41,422 bases of DNA. It comes from Porticoccaceae bacterium (GTDB lineage: Bacteria; Pseudomonadota; Gammaproteobacteria; Pseudomonadales; Porticoccaceae). The position numbers were made by a program, and so were the translations under genes. How positions within the stretch are numbered: position 1 is the stretch's first letter; the number at the start of each line of letters is the position of its first letter. Below, in pieces: positions 16,800 through 24,722 of this stretch. The notes beneath the pieces were generated by a model. It saw only the letters and a program-made list of their open reading frames with translations, did no database searches and was not told where the DNA came from. Location: positions 1-41,422 of the forward strand of contig JAQWYJ010000041.1 of assembly GCA_029254005.1 (NCBI GenBank). The letters run 5' to 3'.

Positions 16800-18263
16800 T
16801 TAAACACTGGTCACACGAAGAACTTCTTCGATAGTGGTGTGGCCGCTTCTAACCATGCTAAAACCCGCATCGCGAATGCTGGGCACTTTAGTACGAATGC
16901 TAGCTTCTAACTCAAGCTCACCAGCATTTTCATGAATGAGAGTTTGCAAATGGGCATCTACAGTAACCAACTCGAATAACGCTTGGCGGCCTGAATAACC
17001 GGTATTATTACATTTAGCACAACCGGTGGCCTCATAAATCGTCTCACCATCCCTTAGTTTTAATAAATTACGGTTATATTCATTTGGTTGTGTAGCTTGC
17101 CGGCAGTTTTGACAAAGCTTTCTTAGCAACCGCTGAGAGAGAATTCCGCGAATCGTCGAAGCCAGTAAAAAACTATCCACACCCAAGTCCTGTAATCGCG
17201 TGATAGCCCCTGCAGCTGTATTGGTGTGTAAGGTCGAAAGCACTAAATGGCCAGTCAAACTTGACTGCGTAGCAATTTCTGCTGTCTCTCCATCACGGAC
17301 CTCACCAATGAGAATAACATCTGGGTCTTGACGTAAAATAGCCTTCAATCCGCGAGCAAATGTCATGCCCGCTCGCAAATTAATTTGGGTTTGACTAATT
17401 CCTGGAAGATCATATTCTACTGGATCTTCCACAGTCATAATGTTGCGCCCCTGCCGATCCATCTGCTGCAATGCGGCATACAAAGTAGTGGTTTTGCCTG
17501 ACCCAGTGGGACCTGTCACCAGAATAATGCCATGAGGTCGGCGAATCAAATCATCCAACTGGGCGGAGGTATCTTCAGGCATACCAAGATCGTCTACCTG
17601 AAGTTTTCCAGCATCCTTATCTAGCAATCGCATCACTACCCGCTCACCATGACTTGATGGCATCGTAGAAATTCGCAGATCAATGCTTCGACCTCCAAGT
17701 TTCACACTCATCCGTCCATCTTGAGGCAACCGTTTCTCTGCAATATCTAATTTTGACATGACTTTGATACGGGAAATAAGTAGCGGTGTTATCTGAGCCG
17801 ATGGCTTCAGAACGGTACTCAAGACGCCATCTAAACGGAACCGAACCAAAGATTCTTTTTCATAGGGTTCAACATGAATGTCTGAGGCGTTTTCTTTTAA
17901 TGATTCCGCCAAAATAGCATTTAACAGGCGAATGATAGGCGCGTCATTTTCTGAATCTAGTAAATCACCCGTATCCTCTAAATCAGCAGCTGCAGATTCC
18001 ATATCCACAAAATCTTTGATATCTTCCATGACCGATTCAGAAGAATTTTTGCGTCCGCTGTACAAAGTAGACAGCATTTTGTCAAATGCCTCAGCATCAA
18101 TTCGACTGACGGCTGAAAAACGTTGGTTAATTCGATTTACTTCGTTAATTGCCCACTGCGTTGCAGACGGTGACAGCACCAAGTCTCCCTCAGCCTCCCG
18201 CACCAGCAGCCCGTTGCTGCGCGCAAATTCAAAAGGCAGTAACTTGGCTGTGAGTTGTGACAT
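16800..18263 (-). CDS. gspE: Type II secretion ATPase GspE
   Basis: GspE is the cytoplasmic hexameric ATPase that powers pseudopilus assembly. The 487-aa protein contains an N-terminal GspL-binding domain, an N2 domain (NAILAESLKENASDIHVEPY), Walker A GPTGSGKTT (251-259), an Asp box, a Walker B region LRQDPDVILIGEVRDGETAE, the His box, and the zinc-binding tetracysteine C384-x2-C387...C415-x2-C418. AAGGA lies upstream of the ATG. It is the first gene of the operon; no clear promoter is visible in the 57-base gap to the DUF1820 gene, so read-through from there is possible. Confidence 0.97.
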   Translation of the reverse strand: MSQLTAKLLPFEFARSNGLLVREAEGDLVLSPSATQWAINEVNRINQRFSAVSRIDAEAFDKMLSTLYSGRKNSSESVMEDIKDFVDMESAAADLEDTGDLLDSENDAPIIRLLNAILAESLKENASDIHVEPYEKESLVRFRLDGVLSTVLKPSAQITPLLISRIKVMSKLDIAEKRLPQDGRMSVKLGGRSIDLRISTMPSSHGERVVMRLLDKDAGKLQVDDLGMPEDTSAQLDDLIRRPHGIILVTGPTGSGKTTTLYAALQQMDRQGRNIMTVEDPVEYDLPGISQTQINLRAGMTFARGLKAILRQDPDVILIGEVRDGETAEIATQSSLTGHLVLSTLHTNTAAGAITRLQDLGVDSFLLASTIRGILSQRLLRKLCQNCRQATQPNEYNRNLLKLRDGETIYEATGCAKCNNTGYSGRQALFELVTVDAHLQTLIHENAGELELEASIRTKVPSIRDAGFSMVRSGHTTIEEVLRVTSV

Positions 18264-18320
18264 ATTGATATCCTTTTGACGCAGACTAAAGCATGCGACG
18301 CCGCTATTTTCGTTAACAGC

Positions 18321-18662
18321 CTATAAACTATCTCCCGAGGGCTTACTATTGGCCATCGATGGAAAAGGAAATGGACTTACATTGTTACCGCTAGCCTCAG
18401 TAATTTTGCTAGCACCTTCTTTTTCTACTTCATCTATACGAATTATAGACTGCATCGGTATAAAACTGCGTTTAACCTCAGCAAATTCATTTTTTAGCTT
18501 TTCCTCAGCGGGGTCAACAATCATTTGTGATCGCTCACCAAATATAAATTCTTCAACCTCAAGGAAGCCCCAAAGATCACTTTGGAAAACATGTCGGGCG
18601 TAAATTTCATAAACCTGCCCTTGGTTAAAAAACGTGATTCGATAAATTGGTTCGTTTGCCAT
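18321..18662 (-). CDS. DUF1820 family protein
   Basis: This small (113 aa) acidic protein has the DUF1820 pattern: [20 protein letters not shown] (5-24), then [12 protein letters not shown], and [19 protein letters not shown]. The function is unknown. No signal peptide or membrane segment is visible, so it is probably cytoplasmic. It is divergent from miaB and lies 57 bases upstream of gspE in the same direction; the family is often found near miaB in gammaproteobacteria (recalled, not checked). The C-terminal 25 residues are low complexity. Confidence 0.85.
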   Translation of the reverse strand: MANEPIYRITFFNQGQVYEIYARHVFQSDLWGFLEVEEFIFGERSQMIVDPAEEKLKNEFAEVKRSFIPMQSIIRIDEVEKEGASKITEASGNNVSPFPFPSMANSKPSGDSL

Positions 18663-18738
18663 TACAACTCTCTTTAAGACGGCTTAATTTATTAACAATG
18701 ATAATACCATATCTGCACCCAATCACACCGCAAAATTG

Positions 18739-18766
18739 TTGCGCAAACATGACCCAAGGCTATAAT
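18739..18766 (+). promoter_or_regulatory. miaB: Candidate miaB promoter
   Basis: A perfect -10 TATAAT (18761-18766) follows TTGCGC (18739-18744; only TTG fits the -35 consensus) after 16 bases. Transcription would start near 18773, about 24 bases ahead of the miaB ATG. It lies in the gap between the divergent DUF1820 and miaB genes. Confidence 0.5.
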
Positions 18767-18796
18767 GCTCGCTTAAGACAAAGCAGAAAAATACAT

Positions 18797-20134
18797 ATGC
18801 AGCACAAAGCCGTCAAAAAATTACACATTGTTACCCATGGTTGCCAAATGAATGAGTACGATTCTGCTCGCATGCAAGATCTGCTGGGAGAAAGTCATCA
18901 TATGGTGTCTACGGACAACCCGGCAGATGCGGATGTTATTTTGCTTAATACCTGCTCAATCAGAGAAAAGGCACAGGAAAAAGTGTTCCATCAACTGGGA
19001 CGTTGGAAACACCTAAAAAAGGATAATCCTGACTTAGTAATTGGTGTTGGTGGCTGCGTTGCTAGCCAAGAGGGCGAGGCTATAGCGAAAAGAGCACCTT
19101 TTGTTGATGTTATATTTGGACCACAGACATTGCATCGCTTGCCAGAAATGATGGAAACACGCAAAACAGATGGCACCGTGGTTGTGGATATTAGCTTTCC
19201 AGAAATTGAAAAGTTTGATCGCCTTCCGGAACCTGAAGCAGACGGCCCTAGTGCATTTGTATCGATCATGGAGGGCTGCTCTAAATACTGCACATTTTGT
19301 GTTGTTCCCTATACTCGCGGCGAAGAAGTCAGTCGACCCATCGCAGATATCCTCGCCGAAATCAGCTCTTTAGCTGAGCAAGGTGTTCGTGAAGTTAATC
19401 TACTTGGCCAAAACGTTAATGCGTATCGTGGGGACATGCCAGATGGCACTATTTGCGACTTTGCCGAGTTAATACCATTTGTCGCTAGTATTGAGGGTAT
19501 TGATCGTATTCGGTACACAACATCCCATCCAGTGGAGTTCTCCGACGCGCTTATAGAGGTATATAGCCGTGTTCCAGAATTAGTCAGTCACTTACATCTG
19601 CCAGTACAAAGTGGCTCTGATAGAATTTTAATGGCAATGAAACGCGGCCATACGGCCATTGAATATAAATCAAAAATTCGCCGCCTTAGACAGCTTAGAC
19701 CGAATATGAGTATCTCGTCAGATTTCATTATTGGGTTTCCAAATGAGTCCGAAGACGACTTCACAGCTACCATGAAGTTAATTGAACAAATTGGCTTTGA
19801 TACATCTTTCAGCTTTATTTATAGTGCTCGCCCCGGCACTCCTGCGGCGGATCTTCCTGATAATATTTCGGAGGATACCAAGAAACAGCGACTGAAAATA
19901 TTACAGACACGAATACTCCAACAAGCCGCTGACATCAGCCGTAAAATGGTGGGTACAACTCAAAATCTATTAGTCACTGGTGTATCTAAAAAAGATCCTG
20001 GAGAGCTTCAGGGTCGTACAGAGAATAATCGTGTAGTTAACTTCCGAACATCTGATCATGGCCTTATAGGAGAATTTGCTGAGGTCACTATCACCGAAGC
20101 ACTACCCAACTCATTGCGAGGTCAACTGCTCTAA
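18797..20134 (+). CDS. miaB: tRNA-2-methylthio-N6-dimethylallyladenosine synthase
   Basis: MiaB is a radical-SAM enzyme that adds the methylthio group to i6A37 of tRNAs reading UNN codons. From ATG 18797 it is 445 aa. The N-terminal cluster cysteines are C16 ([10 protein letters not shown]), C53 (NTCSIRE) and C87 (GGCVAS). The radical-SAM motif C161-x3-C165-x2-C168 ([17 protein letters not shown]) follows, then a TRAM domain at the C terminus. The frame extends 50 codons further upstream, but that part is unlike MiaB and overlaps both the divergent DUF1820 start and the predicted promoter. Confidence 0.97.
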   Translation: MQHKAVKKLHIVTHGCQMNEYDSARMQDLLGESHHMVSTDNPADADVILLNTCSIREKAQEKVFHQLGRWKHLKKDNPDLVIGVGGCVASQEGEAIAKRAPFVDVIFGPQTLHRLPEMMETRKTDGTVVVDISFPEIEKFDRLPEPEADGPSAFVSIMEGCSKYCTFCVVPYTRGEEVSRPIADILAEISSLAEQGVREVNLLGQNVNAYRGDMPDGTICDFAELIPFVASIEGIDRIRYTTSHPVEFSDALIEVYSRVPELVSHLHLPVQSGSDRILMAMKRGHTAIEYKSKIRRLRQLRPNMSISSDFIIGFPNESEDDFTATMKLIEQIGFDTSFSFIYSARPGTPAADLPDNISEDTKKQRLKILQTRILQQAADISRKMVGTTQNLLVTGVSKKDPGELQGRTENNRVVNFRTSDHGLIGEFAEVTITEALPNSLRGQLL

Positions 20135-20152
20135 AGCAGAAGTAGAAAAAGG

Positions 20153-20182
20153 TTTACGCTGATCCTAGGATCGGGCTATGCT
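20153..20182 (+). promoter_or_regulatory. Candidate phoH promoter with a palindromic spacer
   Basis: TTTACG (20153-20158) and TATGCT (20177-20182) are each 4 of 6 matches to -35 and -10, with an 18-base spacer. The spacer contains the perfect 12-bp palindrome GATCCTAGGATC (20161-20172). Both boxes are weak, and read-through from miaB is equally possible. The palindrome is certain; its role is a guess. Confidence 0.3.
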
Positions 20183-20221
20183 AATGTTTAGAATTTTAAC
20201 TTATAGGCGTTTAAACACCTC

Positions 20222-21226
20222 TTGAAACATCCCGCAAAACAGACTGCTGTCTGCGATCTAACCCTTGAGCCCAATAATGCTCAGCGCCTCGCCTCTTTGA
20301 GAGGACAATGCGATGACAACTTGCGCCTGATCGAAACGCGACTGAATGTTGATATACGCTCGCGGGATAATTTTTTTGCAATCCACGGTGAACCTCAGCA
20401 TGCTGAGCAGGCTCTAAGTGTTCTGAAAAATTTGTATCAAGAGACCTCAGAATTTAGTGACATTACTCCTGAAGAAGTGCACTTGCATCTTCGTGAATTT
20501 GAGAGAAAAACATCCATGAAATCATCTCCAAACAATCAAGAAACCATTAGTGAGCTAGACAACTTCTCGGTAATACGGACAAAAAAAGGTAACATTAAAC
20601 CTCGTGGTCTGAACCAGCAGCGTTATGTCAGATCAATACAAACCCACGATATCAACTTTGGCATTGGGCCTGCCGGTACTGGAAAAACCTATTTGGCAGT
20701 GGCTTGTGCAGTGGAGGCCCTACTACGGGATGAAGTTGAGCGGATTCTTTTAGTGCGTCCGGCTGTTGAAGCTGGTGAGCGGCTCGGGTTTTTGCCTGGC
20801 GACCTTGCCCAAAAAGTAGATCCCTACTTACGACCCTTATACGACGCACTTCATGAAATGCTTGGCTTTGAGACAGTAGCAAAACTTCAAGAACGTAATG
20901 TCATTGAAATTGCACCTTTAGCATATATGCGAGGGAGAACCCTCAATGGTGCCTACATTATTTTGGACGAAAGCCAGAATACCACCAGAGAACAAATGAA
21001 GATGTTCCTCACGCGTATCGGTTTTGGATCAACCGCAGTCATCACCGGCGATATGTCACAAATTGATTTGCCCAAAGGGATACATTCAGGCTTGGTTCAT
21101 GCAGGTCAAGTGTTGAAAAGTGTAGGTGATATCAGTTTCACCTATTTTGAATCTCGCGATGTTGTGCGTCACCCAATTGTGCAGAGCATTGTGGATGCCT
21201 ATGATGCCTTTGAAAAAGATAACTAG
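20222..21226 (+). CDS. ybeZ: PhoH-like ATPase (YbeZ)
   Basis: This is a PhoH-family P-loop ATPase, 334 aa, with the family opening LTLEPNNAQRLASLRGQCDDNLR, Walker A GPAGTGKT (149-156), a Walker B-like IILDESQNTT, and a TRIGFGSTAVITGDMSQIDLP block. It is usually encoded with YbeY and thought to take part in rRNA maturation or RNA quality control. The start is TTG: an in-frame stop lies 18 bases upstream and no ATG occurs before residue 99. No good ribosome-binding site is visible. It leads into ybeY after 11 bases. Confidence 0.94.
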   Translation: MKHPAKQTAVCDLTLEPNNAQRLASLRGQCDDNLRLIETRLNVDIRSRDNFFAIHGEPQHAEQALSVLKNLYQETSEFSDITPEEVHLHLREFERKTSMKSSPNNQETISELDNFSVIRTKKGNIKPRGLNQQRYVRSIQTHDINFGIGPAGTGKTYLAVACAVEALLRDEVERILLVRPAVEAGERLGFLPGDLAQKVDPYLRPLYDALHEMLGFETVAKLQERNVIEIAPLAYMRGRTLNGAYIILDESQNTTREQMKMFLTRIGFGSTAVITGDMSQIDLPKGIHSGLVHAGQVLKSVGDISFTYFESRDVVRHPIVQSIVDAYDAFEKDN

Positions 21227-21237
21227 TAACATTCTGA

Positions 21238-21705
21238 ATGGCCATTAATATTGATATTCAGCGAATCTGTCCATTGTCAGATTCGCCCAGTGATGCTGAC
21301 ATCCAGTTATGGGTAAAAACCGCACTTGACCAAAGGGAGAGCTGTGCCGAGCTCAGTATAAGGATTGTTAACAAATCTGAGAGCGCGGCGCTTAATCACC
21401 AATATCGAGGAAAACAGGGTGCAACCAATGTCCTATCTTTTCCGTTTGATGCTGTAATACCAGTGCCATTGCCAATACCAATACTTGGTGATGTAGTGAT
21501 CTGCGCGCCAGTGGTATCCAAAGAAGCCTCACAACAAGGAAAAATTCCTCAGGCGCACTGGGCACATATGGTAATTCATGGTGTATTGCATTTATTAGGT
21601 TATGATCATGTCGAGGATGAGCAAGCACAAATAATGGAGCAATTAGAAACAGATATTTTGTTGAGTCTAGGCTACCCTGCGCCTTATACTGAAATACACG
21701 AGTAA
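21238..21705 (+). CDS. ybeY: Endoribonuclease YbeY
   Basis: YbeY is a zinc-dependent endoribonuclease needed for 16S rRNA 3'-end maturation and ribosome quality control. The 155-aa protein has the diagnostic HGVLHLLGYDH motif (zinc ligands H114, H118, H124) and the conserved RGKQGATNVLSFPF segment. It lies between phoH and corC, the usual order. Confidence 0.97.
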   Translation: MAINIDIQRICPLSDSPSDADIQLWVKTALDQRESCAELSIRIVNKSESAALNHQYRGKQGATNVLSFPFDAVIPVPLPIPILGDVVICAPVVSKEASQQGKIPQAHWAHMVIHGVLHLLGYDHVEDEQAQIMEQLETDILLSLGYPAPYTEIHE

Positions 21706-21718
21706 AATTGAGCACTTC

Positions 21719-22561
21719 ATGAACGACGAAACCGGCGGATCAAAAATATCCGATACTTCTTGGCTAAAACAATTAGCCAGACTTTTTTCACCAAGCCCTT
21801 CCAATAGTGATGAGGTTGCCGATATGCTGCGAAGCGCTGAAAATGAGTCCATTATTGATGCCGATGCTCTTCAAATAATGGAGGGGGCTCTGAAGGTCTC
21901 TGACCTTCAGGCGCGTGAGATTATGATTCCTAGATCACAGATGAAACTAATAGAATCAGATTCATCCCTAGAAGATATTCTCAAGGTAGTTATTCAGTCT
22001 CAACATTCTCGGTTCCCAGTTGTCGGCGAATCATCTGATGATATTCAAGGTATTTTGCTTGCCAAAGAGCTGTTACCTCTCGTTTTGGACGGCAAAGAAG
22101 CTTTTAATTTAAAAGCTATGCTACGCCCAGCAAATATTATTCCTGAAAGCAAACGAATCAATGTTTTGCTCCAAGAATTTCGAGAGCAGAGATACCACAT
22201 GGCTATCGTTATAGATGAATATGGTGGCGTTTCAGGCCTTCTAACTATCGAAGATGTCTTGGAAGAAATTGTTGGTGAAATTGAGGATGAAACAGATGCT
22301 CATGAACCTGAGCAAATTCGCAAAATTGATGATAACTGCTATGCGGTAGATGCAATTACTGAAATTGCAGATTTTAACGAGTATTTTGATGTCGGGTTCC
22401 CAGATGACGAATTTGATACGGTCGCTGGACTAATTATTGATGAACTTGGACACCTGCCTAAAGTCTCAGAAAAAGTGACTATTAATCAATTCCACTTCAC
22501 TGTAATTGCTGGTGATAGCCGCAAAATTACTCAATTAGAGGTGACCAAAAGTGAGTCATGA
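21719..22561 (+). CDS. corC: CorC/HlyC-family CBS-domain protein (YbeX)
   Basis: The 280-aa protein has two CBS domains (about 65-125 and 130-190, with MIPRSQM and VIDEYGGVSGLLTIEDVLEEIVGEIEDE) and a C-terminal CorC_HlyC domain (about 205-278, with FDTVAGLIIDELGHLP). It has no membrane segment and is therefore the cytoplasmic short form. The family is linked to magnesium/cobalt resistance and ribosome function. Its stop overlaps the lnt start as ATGA. Confidence 0.95.
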   Translation: MNDETGGSKISDTSWLKQLARLFSPSPSNSDEVADMLRSAENESIIDADALQIMEGALKVSDLQAREIMIPRSQMKLIESDSSLEDILKVVIQSQHSRFPVVGESSDDIQGILLAKELLPLVLDGKEAFNLKAMLRPANIIPESKRINVLLQEFREQRYHMAIVIDEYGGVSGLLTIEDVLEEIVGEIEDETDAHEPEQIRKIDDNCYAVDAITEIADFNEYFDVGFPDDEFDTVAGLIIDELGHLPKVSEKVTINQFHFTVIAGDSRKITQLEVTKSES

Positions 22562-24048
22562 CAGACCGTAGCCGCTCCATTCAGTACCTTTTACTGTTTA
22601 TCGCAGGTACTCTTTTCCCCCTAGGGTTGGCTCCCTTTATGTTTTGGCCCCTTGTTATTCTAAGCATGGCTATGTTGTTTAGCTCCCTCACAGCTCTGAC
22701 GGTTAAAAAAGCCTTCTTAAACACGCTGGTTTACGGATTTGGTATTTATATTGCCGGTGCAAGCTGGCTCTATGTGAGCATCCATGAATATGGCTTTATC
22801 CCAGCTCCTCTAGCCATGCTGGCTACAATATTATTTTGTCTATTTTTAGCCAGTGTTTTTGCAATGCCCTTTGCACTAGCTGCTTTGGTTCCAGACAATC
22901 CACAGTCATTATTTTTCGGATTACCTGCACTTTGGGTCATCAGTGAGTGGATGAGGACATGGGTGTTTACTGGTTTTCCTTGGCTTTTTGCAGGGTATAG
23001 CCACACTGAGACTTGGCTCAATGGCTGGGCTCCTATTGGTGGCGTCCTCTGGTTAAGTTTTATTTCTGCTGTGCTTGCAATGCTGCTAACCAATTTTATA
23101 CGCAGCGATAACAGACAGGCACAGATTGGTCGTTTTATTCTTGGTTTTTCTGTTATTTTTGGTTCGGGCTGGGGGCTGCAACAGTTAGAGTGGACCAAAG
23201 AAAATGACAAATCTATGACCGTTGCTCTGGTTCAGCCTAACATTTCACAAAAAGAAAAGTGGTCGCCTTCACGACAGGCGGGCATACTGAAACAATTGAG
23301 CGATCAAACCAAACCCGTTTGGGGCCAAGATTTAATTGTTTGGCCAGAAGCTGCTATCCCTACCATAGAACAGCGTATTCCAACATTTATGGCCGATCTA
23401 CAAACAATGGCTAGAGACCAGAGATCTACTCTTTTAACTGGTATCATACGGTATGATGCTGGCAGCAAGAAATACCACAATTCACTTATAGCCTTAGATA
23501 AAAATCAACAAAACTACGATAAAACTCGCTTAGTGCCGTTTGGGGAATATGTTCCACTAGAAAATCTATTACGTGGACTCATCAGATTCTTTGATTTGCC
23601 TATGTCTTCCTTATCACTTGGAGACACACAACAGCATCCATTTATGGTTAAAGACCAGACTATTGCACCCTCTATTTGCTATGAAGTGGTCTATCCAGAT
23701 CTTATAGCGCGTATCAGCAGTGGATCGTCAATGCTGTTGACGGTGAGTAACGATACGTGGTTTGGCAGCAGTCTTGGGCCACTGCAACATATGCAGATGG
23801 CTCAGATGCGTGCTATTGAAAACGCTAAACCGATGATTCGCGCGACAAATAATGGAATTTCAGGCTTGATAGATCATCGAGGTAATGTGTATGAGCGTGC
23901 GCAGCAAAACATCAGCACGGTATTAAGTGGCCAAATACAACCACGCGTAGGTAGAACGCTTTTCTCATACACAGGATCATTACCTACCGTTATGCTAGCA
24001 TTACTAATAGGTGTATTTTTAGTATTAAAACGAAAACTAATATCTTAG
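22558..24048 (+). CDS. lnt: Apolipoprotein N-acyltransferase
   Basis: Lnt adds the third acyl chain to the N-terminal cysteine of lipoproteins at the periplasmic face of the inner membrane. The 496-aa protein has an N-terminal set of membrane helices (about 8-210), then a nitrilase-like periplasmic domain with the catalytic triad E264 (VWPEAAIP), K322 (YDKTRLVPFGEY) and C374 (SICYEVVYPDL), and a last membrane helix at the C terminus. Translation is coupled to corC. Confidence 0.97.
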   Translation: MTDRSRSIQYLLLFIAGTLFPLGLAPFMFWPLVILSMAMLFSSLTALTVKKAFLNTLVYGFGIYIAGASWLYVSIHEYGFIPAPLAMLATILFCLFLASVFAMPFALAALVPDNPQSLFFGLPALWVISEWMRTWVFTGFPWLFAGYSHTETWLNGWAPIGGVLWLSFISAVLAMLLTNFIRSDNRQAQIGRFILGFSVIFGSGWGLQQLEWTKENDKSMTVALVQPNISQKEKWSPSRQAGILKQLSDQTKPVWGQDLIVWPEAAIPTIEQRIPTFMADLQTMARDQRSTLLTGIIRYDAGSKKYHNSLIALDKNQQNYDKTRLVPFGEYVPLENLLRGLIRFFDLPMSSLSLGDTQQHPFMVKDQTIAPSICYEVVYPDLIARISSGSSMLLTVSNDTWFGSSLGPLQHMQMAQMRAIENAKPMIRATNNGISGLIDHRGNVYERAQQNISTVLSGQIQPRVGRTLFSYTGSLPTVMLALLIGVFLVLKRKLIS

Positions 24049-24059
24049 AGGACTCGGTT

Positions 24060-24590
24060 ATGACATTAAATCAAACGTTAATTTCACTTTTTAGTGGTTT
24101 CGCCATTTCGCTGTCTGTTAGTGCACTTGAAATCGGTGACACTGCTCCAGACTTTAAGCTGCAGGCTACTGATGGCAATACCTATACACTAAACCAATTT
24201 CATGACAAAGAAGCGGTGGTAATTGCTTGGTACCCAAAAGCGTTTACCAGCGGGTGTACCATTGAGTGTAAATCTCTTGCTCAAAATGGTCATCTTTTAA
24301 AAAGCCTTGAAGTTGCTTACTTTATGGCCAGTGTTGACCCTCTAGAAACTAATCAAAAGTTTGCTGAAGAGAACGATGCGGACTTCCCTTTGCTCAGTGA
24401 CCCATCAACTGAGGTGGCCAAGGCCTATGACGTACTAGCCTTTTATGGCGTCCCCAAGCGTCATACTGTCTACATTGGGAAGGATGGCAAAGTACTGTTT
24501 GTTGACAAAGAAATCAATGCTGCAACCTCAGCTGAAGACATAGCCGCTAAACTTCTTGAGTTAGGCATCCCAGTCCGTCAAACAACATAG
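24060..24590 (+). CDS. Exported peroxiredoxin (AhpC/TSA, Bcp/PrxQ-like)
   Basis: This is a thiol peroxidase of the PrxQ/Bcp type, 176 aa. The first 22 residues look like a signal peptide (LISLFSGFAISLSVSA), which points to the periplasm. The thioredoxin-fold body begins at IGDTAPDFKL. The peroxidatic cysteine is C66 in FTSGCTIEC, with a second cysteine C70. Classical Bcp has C-x4-C; here the spacing is C-x3-C, so a resolving role for C70 is uncertain. It starts 11 bases after lnt and probably belongs to that transcript. Confidence 0.88.
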   Translation: MTLNQTLISLFSGFAISLSVSALEIGDTAPDFKLQATDGNTYTLNQFHDKEAVVIAWYPKAFTSGCTIECKSLAQNGHLLKSLEVAYFMASVDPLETNQKFAEENDADFPLLSDPSTEVAKAYDVLAFYGVPKRHTVYIGKDGKVLFVDKEINAATSAEDIAAKLLELGIPVRQTT

Positions 24591-24619
24591 GGTGCTATTT
24601 TAAGGCACCTTAAGACCAC

Positions 24620-24645
24620 AGGGGATGGCCTTACCGGCTGTCCCT
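24620..24645 (+). terminator. Possible hairpin terminator before leuS
   Basis: AGGGGATGGCC and GGCTGTCCCT pair over 10 positions with one bulged G and two G-U pairs around a 5-base loop. No U tract follows, so intrinsic termination is doubtful. A second small stem GGTGC/GCACC lies at 24591-24609. Together they make the gap between the peroxiredoxin and leuS structured. Confidence 0.3.
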
Positions 24646-24678
24646 CATGTTTGACTGTTAGACTGCTCAACATTACCC

Positions 24679-24684
24679 TATAAT
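24679..24684 (+). promoter_or_regulatory. leuS: Candidate -10 box for leuS
   Basis: A perfect TATAAT lies 38 bases before the leuS ATG, in the gap after the lnt/peroxiredoxin genes. No good -35 is found at 16-18 bases: TGTTAG lies at 17, and TTGACT (24651-24656) is 22 bases away, which is too far. A promoter here makes biological sense but is only partly supported. Confidence 0.35.
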
Positions 24685-24722
24685 TGTTGCTGCTCTCTCA
24701 ACTATATAAGCAGTGAACCTTA

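Noticed and set aside
18647-18796. 50-codon N-terminal extension of MiaB
   Set aside because: The extension is unlike MiaB, overlaps the divergent DUF1820 start, and covers a TATAAT promoter box.
24591-24609. GGTGC/GCACC stem after the peroxiredoxin as intrinsic terminator
   Set aside because: No U tract follows, and a competing TTAAGG/CCTTAA stem overlaps it.
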